From Arthrobacter sp. zg-Y1110 (GTDB lineage: Bacteria > Actinomycetota > Actinomycetes > Actinomycetales > Micrococcaceae), in assembly GCF_025244865.1 (NCBI RefSeq), contig NZ_CP104272.1, positions 992,001 through 1,056,000 of the forward strand: DNA of 64,000 nt, given 5' to 3'. The notes beneath the pieces were generated by a model. The model ran no database searches, had not been told where the DNA came from, and was given only the letters and a program-made list of their open reading frames with translations. A program made the position numbers and the translations under genes. Of this stretch, positions 52,858 to 61,511 are shown one piece after another; the stretch's first letter is position 1, and each line of letters opens with the position of its first letter.

Positions 52858-53232
52858 TTATGCGGCGGAAAACAGGTCCGACTCGTTCAGATAGGCCATG
52901 GTTTCGGCGCCGCAGGTGCGGACGGCGGTCACCATCTCCTCGAGGCCCCGCACATCACGGCGTGCTACGAGGTCCTGCGCTGCGGCGCCAAGGGCCGAGA
53001 GCCGTTCGGCTCCGGCCATGTGGCTGGAAATCTTGATGCTGAGGACCACATCCATGGCGGCGTCGAAGTCCCGGCCCTGCACCGCTTGGTGAAGGCGCGT
53101 GAACCGGCCCTCCCACATCGATGTGAAGTTGGCGACGAACCGGCGGCAGGATTCCACGCCAACCTGGTCGCTTAGTTCCCGCAATCGGTCCAGGGAGATC
53201 AGCCGCGCCTCGAGTTCTTCCTGGGGCGTCAT
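52858..53232 (-). CDS. Hpt-like protein without the phospho-accepting histidine
   Basis: 124 residues, all helical. The region VVLSIKISSHMAGAERLSAL aligns by eye with the Hpt consensus (x-x-H-x-L-K-G-S-S-x-x-[LI]-G-A-x-x-L), but the phospho-His position is Leu64 and the conserved Gly after Lys is Ile68. A histidine (His71) sits seven residues later. So it probably cannot act as a normal phosphotransfer protein and may be a binding or decoy partner for the neighbouring two-component proteins. ATG 53232 has AGGAG upstream; TTG 53349 would add 39 residues of low-complexity sequence. Confidence 0.72.
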   Translation of the reverse strand: MTPQEELEARLISLDRLRELSDQVGVESCRRFVANFTSMWEGRFTRLHQAVQGRDFDAAMDVVLSIKISSHMAGAERLSALGAAAQDLVARRDVRGLEEMVTAVRTCGAETMAYLNESDLFSAA

Positions 53233-53499
53233 CAGCTGGCGCTCCTGAAGGGCAGGGCGGCGTTGCAATTCCGCGGTAATACTCGTGCAGCGGCGGACGG
53301 GCGCGGTGGCCAGACCGGTGGGGGCTGCGGGGGAGTGAGAGACAAACAAAATATCCTTCGGTGTGGGGTCGCCGTCGGGCGGTTCGGTGCCTGATGGAAG
53401 CCAGCCGAATACTCCCGGCTGATGCCCTACGGTCTCACCCCAACCTCAGGAAAAGTTGCCTGCAACGCTCAAGATCGAGGCAATATTGCGGGCCGTCGA

Positions 53500-53934
53500 C
53501 TAATCGCCCTTCCGGCTGCGGAAGGCATAGACCACCAACGTGCCGAGCGCCGCACCCAGCGAATTGGCGATGACGTCGTGGATGGTGGCGTAGCGGGCCG
53601 GCAGGAACACGTGCTGCCCGGCTTCGATGGCGCAGGAGGCGGCCATGCCGACGACGGCGCCCAGCCAGGCGAAACGTTCGGTGAGGCAGGCGGCGGCCAG
53701 GACACCGAAGGGAACAAACAGGACCACGTTCGCGACGGACTCTAAGAGGGTGTAGTTGACCCATCCGGGCATGCCTCGGCTGTTCAGGGCAGCCAGGACT
53801 GCGCGCAGGGTGCCGGCCGGTCCGGCATCCACCGGGGAAGGCCAGAACGTGATGAGAGCCAGGGCGACTATATAGAGCAGGAAAAGGCCGGCCAGCCTGC
53901 GTCGTCGTTGTGTCCCCGGAATGATCACGTTCAT
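53500..53934 (-). CDS. VanZ-family membrane protein 2
   Basis: 144 residues with four membrane helices and the VanZ pattern ANVVLFVPFGVLAAACL, then AGQHVFLPARYATIHDVIA. Paralogous to the protein at 38881. ATG 53934 overlaps the stop of the phosphatase gene (ATGA), so the two are translated together. Function unknown; surface glycopolymer or lipid-carrier related roles are guesses from context. Confidence 0.85.
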   Translation of the reverse strand: MNVIIPGTQRRRRLAGLFLLYIVALALITFWPSPVDAGPAGTLRAVLAALNSRGMPGWVNYTLLESVANVVLFVPFGVLAAACLTERFAWLGAVVGMAASCAIEAGQHVFLPARYATIHDVIANSLGAALGTLVVYAFRSRKGD

Positions 53935-54509
53935 CGGTAGCGGCGCTCCCAGGCGAGGAGGTTGCCCACCGCGGGACTCAGCTCGCGGACCATCTGCTGG
54001 TAGACGGCGTCGCTGCGGCGGTACGGGTCCACTACGTCGTCCTCCTGCGGTCCCACCGGATGGGCGCTGCGCAGCCGCAGCACCTTGGCCGTTGCGGCCT
54101 GCCAACGGTCGACGGCAGTGGCATCGGGGTCCGCGTCGACCAGCGGGAGCAGGCGGGCCAGCTCGCGCAGTGTGAAGGTGCGCCGCAGAAACGCCGGGGC
54201 GAGTTCCACGATCTTGCTCCGGTGGGCCCGGGTCATGCCCAGCACGAGGTCCTGGCCCTCGAGAATCTCCGCAGAGAGCTGCCGTGCGGCGAAGCCGGCG
54301 GAGTCGCCGCCGAAAATGTTCACGAAACCGGCCACATGAGGCTCGATGCCGGATCCGACCAGGGCACCGGTGCCTGCACTGGTGACTTCGAATTCACCGG
54401 GGGCAACGCTGTCCAGTCCGGCCTGCAGCAGGCGCTCGGCCATCGGGGAGCGGCAGATGTTGCCGGTGCAGACAGTCAAGATTCGGAACGGAGCAGCGGT
54501 GGGTCTCAT
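53931..54509 (-). CDS. low-molecular-weight protein tyrosine phosphatase
   Basis: 192 residues. P-loop VCTGNICRSPMAE (Cys14 to Arg20, C-x5-R-S) and the general-acid segment DPYRRS near 165 are intact. In capsule systems such enzymes (Wzb/CpsB-like) dephosphorylate the BY-kinase; the kinase at 31330 is the obvious candidate although it is 21 kb away. The protein is somewhat longer than the usual 150 residues, with an insertion around 90-150. ATG 54509 chosen over 54659, which would add 50 residues without family similarity. Confidence 0.88.
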   Translation of the reverse strand: MRPTAAPFRILTVCTGNICRSPMAERLLQAGLDSVAPGEFEVTSAGTGALVGSGIEPHVAGFVNIFGGDSAGFAARQLSAEILEGQDLVLGMTRAHRSKIVELAPAFLRRTFTLRELARLLPLVDADPDATAVDRWQAATAKVLRLRSAHPVGPQEDDVVDPYRRSDAVYQQMVRELSPAVGNLLAWERRYR

Positions 54510-54638
54510 GTCCTCAGGCTTCGGATAGGGCTGGTTCCCGGGCCGGATACGGCCGGTTGTGCTGGTGTTGAGGCTACCTTGTGTGGCGCTTGAGCTTTGC
54601 CGGAATGTTGCATGAACCCTGTGTTTGGGTGGCGTTGT

Positions 54639-54667
54639 TTCTTGAGGGGAGGGCGGCAAAGTAATAC
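54639..54667 (+). promoter_or_regulatory. candidate promoter of the SipW-type export operon
   Basis: TTCTTG (54639-54644), 17-base spacer, TAATAC (54662-54667). The -35 is weak. It would give a leader of about 50 bases before GTG 54722, which has AAGGGGAA at 54709-54716. Confidence 0.35.
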
Positions 54668-54721
54668 CCAGCGGCGAGGAAAGCCTTCCGAGCCAAAAGA
54701 CTTTCGAACAAGGGGAACAGC

Positions 54722-55243
54722 GTGAACAAGATGGCTAAGGGTGCACTGGCAATCGGTATCGGCTCGGCAATGCTGCTCGGCGGCGGCGGAACGCTCGCCG
54801 TCTGGAACGATTCCGAGAAGGCGAACGCCGGCACCATCGTCTCCGGTGACCTTGACGTGACCGCCGCGGCGGGTAAGTGGACCAACAAGGCCGGTACCGA
54901 AATCGACATCACCAAGTACAAGGTTGTACCGGGCGATGAGCTGACCTTCACCCAGGATGTCAGCCTGCAGCTCGACGGTGACCAGATGAAGGCGACGCTG
55001 GTTATCAACGAGGACGTCACCAACGGCTTCACGGGCAGTGCCAAGCCGGTACCTACCCTGACCCAGGGCGGCAAGACCCTGAACGCGGCAAACCTGACCG
55101 CCGCCAACGACGTCGACACGGCGGGAGTGGTCACCGCCAAGGCCGTCTTCGTCTTCAACAAGGACACCGGCGCCCGCACGGACACCAACGCCAGCCTGGA
55201 CCTCACCCGCGTGAACTACGTCCTGACCCAGGTCGCCAAGTAG
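54722..55243 (+). CDS. exported protein with SipW-type (alternate) signal peptide, TasA/camelysin-like subunit
   Basis: 173 residues. The N-terminus is short and basic, then glycine/leucine-rich GIGSAMLLGGGGTLA, followed by VWNDSEKANAGTIVSGDLDV. This matches the alternate signal peptides cut by SipW-like peptidases (hydrophobic core, then [AY]-x-W-[ND], then a T-x-x-x-G-D/T-L-D-[LV] strand). The mature part is a beta-rich domain. First and probably most expressed gene of a five-gene operon that includes the peptidase at 55898. Likely a cell-surface or matrix fibre subunit by analogy with TasA; this is inference. Confidence 0.83.
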   Translation: MNKMAKGALAIGIGSAMLLGGGGTLAVWNDSEKANAGTIVSGDLDVTAAAGKWTNKAGTEIDITKYKVVPGDELTFTQDVSLQLDGDQMKATLVINEDVTNGFTGSAKPVPTLTQGGKTLNAANLTAANDVDTAGVVTAKAVFVFNKDTGARTDTNASLDLTRVNYVLTQVAK

Positions 55244-55271
55244 CATTCCCGTAAGCCCCTTGTTCTAACCC

Positions 55272-55307
55272 CGGTTGTGCGCGGAACACATGTCCCGCGC
55301 ACAACCG
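55272..55307 (+). repeat. perfect 13-bp stem-loop between first and second operon genes
   Basis: CGGTTGTGCGCGG (55272-55284) and CCGCGCACAACCG (55295-55307) pair perfectly over a 10-base loop. Only TT follows, so full termination is unlikely; partial termination or protection of the first message from 3' decay is more plausible, allowing a higher level of the first protein. The next Shine-Dalgarno (GGAGGA) follows at once. Confidence 0.75.
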
Positions 55308-55328
55308 TTCCCCTGGAGGAAAAAATCC

Positions 55329-55880
55329 GTGAAGAGCTCCCGAGTACTGAAGGCAGCCGGCCTGATTCTGGCCGCTGTGGTACTCGGACTGATGACGGTC
55401 CAGGGAAGCTATGCCCTGTGGAACGCCGCCGCACAGCAGAACGCCGGCACCGTCCAGGCCGCCGATTTCAACATCCTGGTGAATGAAGCCAACATGGCCC
55501 AGACACCGACCCTGTCGTTGGACGTTGCCGGATTGCACCGCGGAGTACCGAAATTCACCGCAGTCCGGGTGACCAACAACACCAACGTCACCGCGCAGTC
55601 ACCGCTGGTCCTGCAGCCCGCCGTTTCGCTCCCGGTACCCGGCAGCCTGCTCAACGGCAACCTGACCCTGCACACAGCGGTTGTCCAGGGATCGGCGATC
55701 TGCACCGCCAACCTGGCCTACCAGGCCGGAACCCCGGTCCTTCCGGTGCTGGCCACCGGAACCACCCAGACCATTTGCTTCAAGGTTGAAGTCAAGCAAA
55801 ACACCCCGGCAAACCAGCTCGGAACGCCGATCAGCATCCCGGTAAACCTCAGCGTGGCGCAGCTCGCGCCGGCAGCTTAG
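55329..55880 (+). CDS. second exported protein with SipW-type signal peptide
   Basis: 183 residues. Signal LILAAVVLGLMTVQGSYALW followed by NAAAQQNAGTV and ADFNILV has the alternate type: hydrophobic core, Y-A-L-W and a T-V-x-A-A-D strand. The mature domain is beta-rich with two Cys (CTAN and CFKV). GTG 55329 is preceded by GGAGG (55315-55319). It probably works with the protein upstream, as minor subunit or anchor. Function not recognised beyond that. Confidence 0.8.
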   Translation: MKSSRVLKAAGLILAAVVLGLMTVQGSYALWNAAAQQNAGTVQAADFNILVNEANMAQTPTLSLDVAGLHRGVPKFTAVRVTNNTNVTAQSPLVLQPAVSLPVPGSLLNGNLTLHTAVVQGSAICTANLAYQAGTPVLPVLATGTTQTICFKVEVKQNTPANQLGTPISIPVNLSVAQLAPAA

Positions 55881-55897
55881 TGATGGATAGGAACACC

Positions 55898-56641
55898 ATG
55901 TCGAGTGGCCGTAGGACAGCAGAGAAGCCCGCCAGCCCGCTGCGCTTCATCGGAGCCGGTCTGAGCTACATCGCCCTGTGCGCCACGGCGCTCGTTGCCC
56001 TGGTCCTCGTAGTCATTCCCCTTGTGACCGGCTCGCAGACGTTCAGCGTCCTCACCAGCTCCATGGCCCCGCACTACGCCCCCGGCACCTTCCTGGTCGT
56101 CAAGCCCACCCCGTTCGAGGAACTGCGCGCGGGCGACGTGATCACCTACCAGATCGAGTCCGGCAGCTCTGCCGTCATCACCCACCGAATCACGTCCGTG
56201 GGCACCGCGCAGGACGGCGAACGCACACTGATCACCAAGGGCGACAACAATGACGTTGCCGACGCCGAACCCGTGCGCGAAGTCCAGGTCCGAGGCAAGC
56301 TTTTCTACGCCGTACCGTTTGTAGGTTTTGCCGCCAATGCCCTGGGTAACTCGGACCGCGGCGCGGCACTCCAATGGGGTGCTGTCGCACTTATGGGCTA
56401 CGGGATCATCTCCATGGTCCGCGGCGCGTTGGCCAAAAAACGCGGTGACGGGGAAACCCCGCAGGCAGACAATGACGATCCGGATAATGGTTCCACCGAC
56501 GACGGCGCGGACCCGTTCTTCGCCTTCCGCACCCAGGACCCGCTGGATCATGAGGATCCCGTCCTGGAAGAGTGCGAGCACTGCAACCACGACAGCGCCC
56601 ACCCGCATGTCCGCAGCCGGCGGAAGCCCGTAGCCGTCTAA
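55898..56641 (+). CDS. SipW-like signal peptidase I (Ser/His type)
   Basis: 247 residues. One membrane helix before the active site, then VLTSSMAPHYAPG with nucleophile Ser55, and VITHRITSV with His96 in the place of the bacterial catalytic Lys, as in SipW and the archaeal/ER type; GDNND is the conserved third motif. A second membrane helix lies near 155-175, then a long acidic, Asp/His/Cys-containing cytosolic tail. Would cut the alternate signals of 54722, 55329 and 57591. ATG 55898 has AGGA six bases upstream; GTG 55880 is the alternative. Confidence 0.9.
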   Translation: MSSGRRTAEKPASPLRFIGAGLSYIALCATALVALVLVVIPLVTGSQTFSVLTSSMAPHYAPGTFLVVKPTPFEELRAGDVITYQIESGSSAVITHRITSVGTAQDGERTLITKGDNNDVADAEPVREVQVRGKLFYAVPFVGFAANALGNSDRGAALQWGAVALMGYGIISMVRGALAKKRGDGETPQADNDDPDNGSTDDGADPFFAFRTQDPLDHEDPVLEECEHCNHDSAHPHVRSRRKPVAV

Positions 56642-57594
56642 TGCAGATTTCCAAACCGGTGAGGCACTGGCTGACAGTCGGTGCCGTGGGCGGAGCCGCG
56701 GCGACCATCACCCTCGCCGGCATCCCTGCCGCTTCCGCATCCGGCAGCTACCTCAGCTTCAGCCCCGACGGCGTCGGCTTTAGTCCGACACTGACCCAGC
56801 CAGTCTTTAACCAGGCGGTTCAACTGGTCCCGGGAGCATCCACGGACGGCAGCGTGTGGGTGCGGAACGACGGCGCAGAGGCAGCCTATCTCTCCGCCGG
56901 CGCCGTCAGCGCCGCGATGGACCCGGAGCTGGCGGGCCTGGTCAGCGTGAGCGGATCCGCCGGTGCCGCAGTCGGCGTCCCGGCCTACCTCGGCGCTGCC
57001 GGAGTATGCAGCGACCTTTACCGGGGATGGGAACTGGGCGCGGGCGACGCCGTCCTCGTACAGCTCACGGCAGGCCTTGCCGCGGAAGCTCCCAACGCGG
57101 CCATGAACCGCAGTGCCCGCTTCGACGTCGTGTTTTACCTGCAGTCCACCGACGGTGCAGGCACCGGACCCAGCGCCTGCGAGGCGCTGGGGAACAATGA
57201 CGACAACGGCAACACACCGCCGTCGGATCCGGGGACACCCAACGCCGAAGTCCCCGGAACCGGCAACACCTCCGGGGACACCCGGAATACCGGGAACACG
57301 GGCCAGCAGGCTATCCAGGCACGGCCGGGTCCAGGCACGGATCAAGGCACTGCGCCAACCGACGGCACAGCGGCGCTGGCCGCTTTCCCGGCTGCCCCCG
57401 CACAGGCACAGGACTCGGGCTTCAATACCCAGGTCCCGCCGGTGGAAGCCGGACGGCTGGAAGCGGCTTCGCCGGCGTCATTCGAAAGCACCGTCGAACC
57501 CATCATCCGCTCGCTCTCCGGTACGCTCCTGATAGTACTGTCGGTGGCTTTCTTCGCCGCCGCCGGAATCCGACTACGAAGCAGGAGCCGATGA
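56641..57594 (+). CDS. secreted surface protein with C-terminal membrane anchor
   Basis: 317 residues. Ordinary Sec signal ending IPAASAS (about residue 31), a beta-rich domain to about 190 with two Cys, a long Gly/Asn/Thr/Pro low-complexity linker (about 190-250), and a C-terminal membrane helix LLIVLSVAFFAAAGIRL with a basic tail RSRSR. No LPxTG sorting motif. It could anchor the exported fibre proteins to the membrane (inference). ATG overlaps the peptidase stop by one base; its own stop overlaps the next gene by four. Confidence 0.75.
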   Translation: MQISKPVRHWLTVGAVGGAAATITLAGIPAASASGSYLSFSPDGVGFSPTLTQPVFNQAVQLVPGASTDGSVWVRNDGAEAAYLSAGAVSAAMDPELAGLVSVSGSAGAAVGVPAYLGAAGVCSDLYRGWELGAGDAVLVQLTAGLAAEAPNAAMNRSARFDVVFYLQSTDGAGTGPSACEALGNNDDNGNTPPSDPGTPNAEVPGTGNTSGDTRNTGNTGQQAIQARPGPGTDQGTAPTDGTAALAAFPAAPAQAQDSGFNTQVPPVEAGRLEAASPASFESTVEPIIRSLSGTLLIVLSVAFFAAAGIRLRSRSR

Positions 57595-58187
57595 GCAGGA
57601 ATACGCAGCAGGGGGCTGCGGTGGGCACCGACACCGTGACGGAGACCCGTCCGGGCCCGTTTAGGCGGCTTCGTGCCCAGCCGGGTATCCGGACCGCTGC
57701 GGTGGTTTTTGTGCTCACGGTTGTTCTGGGCCTGGGCGGCCCCGCCGCGTATGCGTACTGGAGCCAGTCGACCGCAGTGACAATCACCGGGCTCCCGACC
57801 GCAAAGGTGCAAACTCCCGCCCCGCCCGTTTGCACCACTCGGGCTTTGGCCAATGAGATCAGCTGGCCCGCCGTAACGGACGTGGACCCTGACGTGGTCT
57901 ATGTGCTGTCCTTCGCCGTCAATGGGCGCACCAAGACCTACGCGGTTCCGCGCAGCACTACTACGGTCAAGCCCGTATACCTCAGCGGTCTGAGCGACGC
58001 GCTGGGCAGGACCCCCTATGACAAGGTGCCCCTGGCAGTCACGCTGCGGACCGCCACGGTCAAAAAGGATGTCCCGTCAGTGACGCCCATCAGCGAGGGC
58101 GATATCCTGGCCCCTTCCCAGGCGTCCACGCTCCAGATGTTCTATTACGCACCACCGGGACTGCTGGGCTACCCCTGCTCGCGCTAG
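57591..58187 (+). CDS. third exported protein of the SipW operon
   Basis: 198 residues. A basic cytosolic head of about 32 residues, a membrane segment [16 protein letters not shown], then [20 protein letters not shown], which fits the alternate signal pattern (Y-A-Y-W). The mature part has features of a fibronectin-like fold ([16 protein letters not shown]). ATG lies within the stop of the previous gene. Convergent with nhaA, with a four-base overlap. Confidence 0.75.
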   Translation: MSRNTQQGAAVGTDTVTETRPGPFRRLRAQPGIRTAAVVFVLTVVLGLGGPAAYAYWSQSTAVTITGLPTAKVQTPAPPVCTTRALANEISWPAVTDVDPDVVYVLSFAVNGRTKTYAVPRSTTTVKPVYLSGLSDALGRTPYDKVPLAVTLRTATVKKDVPSVTPISEGDILAPSQASTLQMFYYAPPGLLGYPCSR

Positions 58188-59548
58188 TTCTCCCGGTCCT
58201 CGTACACGTCCGGAATGCCGTCCTGGTTGTCGTCGCGCCGGTCTTCGGCCTCGATGAGCCGGTAGCGCCGGTTCCGGGCAGTCAGCAGGGCTGAAGCCAG
58301 CAGGGCAGCCAGCACGGAGGCCACGAGGATGCCGACCTTGGCGTCGTCGTTGTGCAGCGAGCCGACCTCGAAGCTCAGGTCATTGACCAGCAGGGAGACG
58401 GTGAAGCCGATCCCGCCCAGAATGCCGATGCCTGCCAGATCGATCCAGCGCACATCCGGGTCCAGCTTTGCCCGCGTGCCCGCGGTGACTGCCCAGGTGG
58501 TGAGCAGGATGCCGATGGGCTTACCGGCCACGAGGCCCAGGATAATTCCGATCGCTACGGGGTCCGTAACCGCAGCACCGACGCCGCTCCAGCCGCCCAA
58601 TGCCACGCCGGCGGAAAAGAAGGCGAAGATCGGAACGGCAAAGCCCGTGGAAACAGGCCGGAAGCGGTGCTCAAAGATTTCCGAGAGGCCGGGGGCCTTC
58701 GGATCGGCGGGCAGTTTCTGCCGGTCCGGACCGCGGCGCAGCACCGGAACAGCAAAGCCCAGCAGCACCCCGGCCACGGTGGCGTGGACGCCGGAGGCGT
58801 GCATCAGCGCCCAGGTGGCGACACCCAAGGGCAGCAGGATCACCCAGGCGGGCCAGCCCCGGGTGCCGAAGAAGCGCGGGACGCGCTGGACCAGCAGTGT
58901 GAATGCGGCGAGCGGCAGCAGCATCCACAGCAGGTAGCTAAGGTGCACGTCTTCGGAGTAGAAGAAGGCAATGATGGCGATGGCGATGAGGTCATCCACC
59001 ACGGCGAGGGTCAGGAGGAAGATGCGCAGCGCGCTGGGCAGGTGCGAACTGATAACCGCCAGCACTGCCAGGGCGAAGGCAATATCGGTGGCGGTGGGGA
59101 TGGCCCAGCCCCGCAGGCCGTCCGAACCGGATATCAGGTTGACGGCTACGTAGACCAGGGCGGGGACAATTACGCCGCCCACCGCTGCCGCGATGGGTAC
59201 GATCGCCTGTTTCAGGTCCCTCAGGTCCCCGGCAATGAATTCCTTCTTCAGCTCGAGGCCGACCAGGAAGAAGAAGATGGCCAGCAGCCCGTCGGCTGCC
59301 CAGGTGCCGATGCTCAGCTTGAGGTGCCACGGCTCGTAACCGAATTCAAAGTCACGCACGGCAAAGTAAGTGTCTGCAGCCGGAGAGTTGGCCCAGATCA
59401 GGGCCGCGACGGTAGCGATCAGCAGCAAAATGCCGCCCACGGTTTCCTTGCGGAGAATCTCGCTGATGCGAAGGGTCTCTCCGTAGCTGCGCCTGCCGAG
59501 GACGGTGTGCGAACCGTTGGGCTTGGGGGAGGAGGGCTCAGAGGCCAT
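58184..59548 (-). CDS. nhaA: Na+/H+ antiporter NhaA
   Basis: 454 residues with 12 predicted membrane helices. Exports Na+ in exchange for H+. The family core is present: [28 protein letters not shown] and [16 protein letters not shown] with the Asp pair that binds Na+. Slightly longer than E. coli NhaA because of polar ends. ATG at 59548; the short AT-richer spacer up to 59668 probably holds its promoter. Not obviously linked to the surface-polymer genes. Confidence 0.94.
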   Translation of the reverse strand: MASEPSSPKPNGSHTVLGRRSYGETLRISEILRKETVGGILLLIATVAALIWANSPAADTYFAVRDFEFGYEPWHLKLSIGTWAADGLLAIFFFLVGLELKKEFIAGDLRDLKQAIVPIAAAVGGVIVPALVYVAVNLISGSDGLRGWAIPTATDIAFALAVLAVISSHLPSALRIFLLTLAVVDDLIAIAIIAFFYSEDVHLSYLLWMLLPLAAFTLLVQRVPRFFGTRGWPAWVILLPLGVATWALMHASGVHATVAGVLLGFAVPVLRRGPDRQKLPADPKAPGLSEIFEHRFRPVSTGFAVPIFAFFSAGVALGGWSGVGAAVTDPVAIGIILGLVAGKPIGILLTTWAVTAGTRAKLDPDVRWIDLAGIGILGGIGFTVSLLVNDLSFEVGSLHNDDAKVGILVASVLAALLASALLTARNRRYRLIEAEDRRDDNQDGIPDVYEDREN

Positions 59549-59668
59549 GAAAGGTTCCTATCAAATTCGGGTACGGCAAAGTTATTGCCGACCAGACTTC
59601 CCGGCGCACCGTGTACCAGTCTAACTGCATCAGTCAGGCAGCGTGTGATGAGGGGCGAAGCAGGCAGC

Positions 59669-59700
59669 AAAACGCCCCGGCAGGAAACCTGCCGGGGCGT
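59669..59700 (-). terminator. intrinsic terminator of the SCO4848-like gene
   Basis: ACGCCCCGGCAGG (59672-59684) and CCTGCCGGGGCGT (59688-59700) form a 13-bp stem with a three-base loop; on the minus strand TTTT follows. It ends the minus-strand unit of 60445-59717. Confidence 0.85.
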
Positions 59701-59716
59701 GCGTCATCAGGGAAAG

Positions 59717-59938
59717 TCAGCCGATCAGGCCGCGGATACCGATCACGAGGGTTGCCAGTCCGAAGACCATGGCCGTGCTGATCTTCATGAGGTTCGTGGT
59801 CATGTACCGGGTCGGCGCACCGTTGGTATCCCGCGCCTGCGGGGACTTCAGGACGTCCCGCAGATAGGGCGGCCAGACGATGAGGGACCAGAGGCCTGCG
59901 ATCACCAGGACCAGAGCGAGGGGAGTGGAGAGGACCAT
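59717..59938 (-). CDS. small two-helix membrane protein (SCO4848-like)
   Basis: 73 residues: membrane helix about 5-24 (ALVLVIAGLWSLIVWPPYL), a short loop with RDTNGAPTRYMTTNLM, and a second helix about 51-70. This size and the pattern W-P-x-Y-L-R...T-x-F/Y resemble the SCO4848 family of small actinobacterial membrane proteins, recalled from memory. Function unknown. It follows the DUF2505-like gene after three bases, so the two are co-transcribed. Confidence 0.75.
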   Translation of the reverse strand: MVLSTPLALVLVIAGLWSLIVWPPYLRDVLKSPQARDTNGAPTRYMTTNLMKISTAMVFGLATLVIGIRGLIG

Positions 59939-59941
59939 GGG

Positions 59942-60445
59942 CTAGCTCTTCCGGCTTTCAATCCACTTGCCGGCCTGGCCTGCCTGGATCGTGAGGGCCT
60001 TGCCGATCATCGGTTCGGCGGCCTTGGCGATCTTGTCGCCCAGGAACGGAATGCTGGAGGCCACGTTGCCGTCAACATCGACGCGGGTGCCCTCGGGGGT
60101 GCTGATCAGTCGCTGCACGGCGTTGACCTTCAGCGGGACCCCGCCCACGGAGAGCTCCACGGCGGCTTCGCGGGATCCGTCGGCGGCAGGTGCGGCCCAC
60201 TGCTCTTTCTGGGTCACGGTCAGGTTGGCACCAACAAACTTCTTCGCAATGTCCGGCAACCGGTCCGTGGGCATCGTCCGCACAGCGGTGAGGACAAATG
60301 CCCCGGCGGTGTCACCGTCCACGGAAGCGGAAACCAGGGAACCGCCTACGTGCTCGCTCATGCTGCGCAGGAAACCCTCGTCAGCGAACGTGTCCGTCAC
60401 GGTCCGTACGTCGTAGGGCAGGATAGTTGATGCGTTCAGGGCCAT
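59942..60445 (-). CDS. DUF2505-like (START/polyketide-cyclase fold) protein
   Basis: 167 residues. The pattern FADEGFLRSMSEHVGG, VRTMPTDRLPDIAKKFVG and VDVDGNVASSIPFLGDKI matches DUF2505 proteins of Actinobacteria, which have a lipid-binding START-like fold; no activity is known. ATG 60445 follows GGAGG (frame also open to 60511). Confidence 0.8.
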   Translation of the reverse strand: MALNASTILPYDVRTVTDTFADEGFLRSMSEHVGGSLVSASVDGDTAGAFVLTAVRTMPTDRLPDIAKKFVGANLTVTQKEQWAAPAADGSREAAVELSVGGVPLKVNAVQRLISTPEGTRVDVDGNVASSIPFLGDKIAKAAEPMIGKALTIQAGQAGKWIESRKS

Positions 60446-60572
60446 AGGTCCTCCGTAAGGTGAGCGGTAATGCCGGATTCCGCGGGCTTGTACAGCCCGC
60501 CGGCCGGCCAACCCTCATCCTAAACCGCACGCGCAGCTGCCCCGAAACCGGGCCGGGGAGCTCCCGGCCGGG

Positions 60573-61235
60573 TCAGGGCACCAGATTGATGCAGCCCACG
60601 GGGCTTCCCGCCGCACCGCCCTGCCCCGCATCGAGGATGAGGAGCGACTCGGCGTCGTCGTCGGGCAGCGTCCACGGAACCGTGGTGCTCGCGGTGGCGT
60701 TGCCGGCGGTGTCGGTAGTGAAGTCCAGGGTGAGGCCGCCCTGGCTGCTCTGGTACTCCGCGCCGGCGTCCGTTGGATCTGCTCCGCAATCATCCTCGTG
60801 CAGCCGGGCGCTGTAGGTCGTGTCGGCGGCGAAGCTCTGTGCCTGGAGCTGCACGGTGGTGTTCTCCGCGCTTTCCTCGACGGTGACAATCGCTACGGAC
60901 TCATCCGGGATCAAGGCGGTGCTGTAGGTAGTCGCGACGGCGTCGTCGCAGTACGGGCCGAACGTTCCCTCGATGATCCCGCCCGGAGTCGGGGACGCAG
61001 TGAACTTTCCGCATCGATCGGGGTTGGCAGTGCGGCCGGGAACGCCGGCTGCCTGGCAGTTTTCTCCGCTGGCGTTCGGGGAGTTGGTGCCGCAGGGCGA
61101 AGGGCTGGAAGACGATGAGGAAGGGGAACCTTCGGAATCGTTGGCGCCGTCTCCGTCGGAGTTGCCCGCGCAGCCGGTGAAGGCCAGCGCGAATACCGCA
61201 CATCCCGTGGCCAGGAGGGTCGCTTTTGGTGCCAT
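60573..61235 (-). CDS. SodC-like lipoprotein lacking metal ligands
   Basis: 220 residues. Lipobox LAFTGC, then an Asp/Ser/Pro-rich linker and a beta domain. The segment ARLHEDDCGADPTDAGAEYQ and then LTLDFTTDTAGNATASTTV align by eye with the actinobacterial 'superoxide dismutase family' lipoproteins (typically AHVHTxPCGADPxxAGPHYQ and WLDFTTDAxGNA). The first metal His is Arg, the His before Tyr-Gln is Glu, and the later His-containing strand reads LLILDAG. So the Cu/Zn site is probably lost and the protein may have another role. Family assignment is from memory. Confidence 0.65.
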   Translation of the reverse strand: MAPKATLLATGCAVFALAFTGCAGNSDGDGANDSEGSPSSSSSSPSPCGTNSPNASGENCQAAGVPGRTANPDRCGKFTASPTPGGIIEGTFGPYCDDAVATTYSTALIPDESVAIVTVEESAENTTVQLQAQSFAADTTYSARLHEDDCGADPTDAGAEYQSSQGGLTLDFTTDTAGNATASTTVPWTLPDDDAESLLILDAGQGGAAGSPVGCINLVP

Positions 61236-61511
61236 GGGCAGTCCTTACGTTGTCGAAAGGCGAGGCCGGCGACTGGATTACTGCCGTCTCCGGGTAACCC
61301 GTGCTTTTCCAGCGTGGCAGGCGACCCCACGAAAAACCAGATCCACCGGTGCTGCGGGCCGGGTCTGGATCTCCTCGCACATGTAGCCGGCTTCCCGCCT
61401 ACGCTTACCCCGCGCGGGAAGCCGAGGTAGGTTGCGCGGCACGGTGCCAACGCCTGCGGGCGCGGTGCTGGACCATCACGCACGCACGGGGGACACACAC
61501 CTAGGGGAACG

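Noticed and set aside
58352..60430. 692-codon + strand frame through nhaA and the two small genes
   Set aside because: Antisense to a complete NhaA, crosses a terminator hairpin, and has shadow-type composition.
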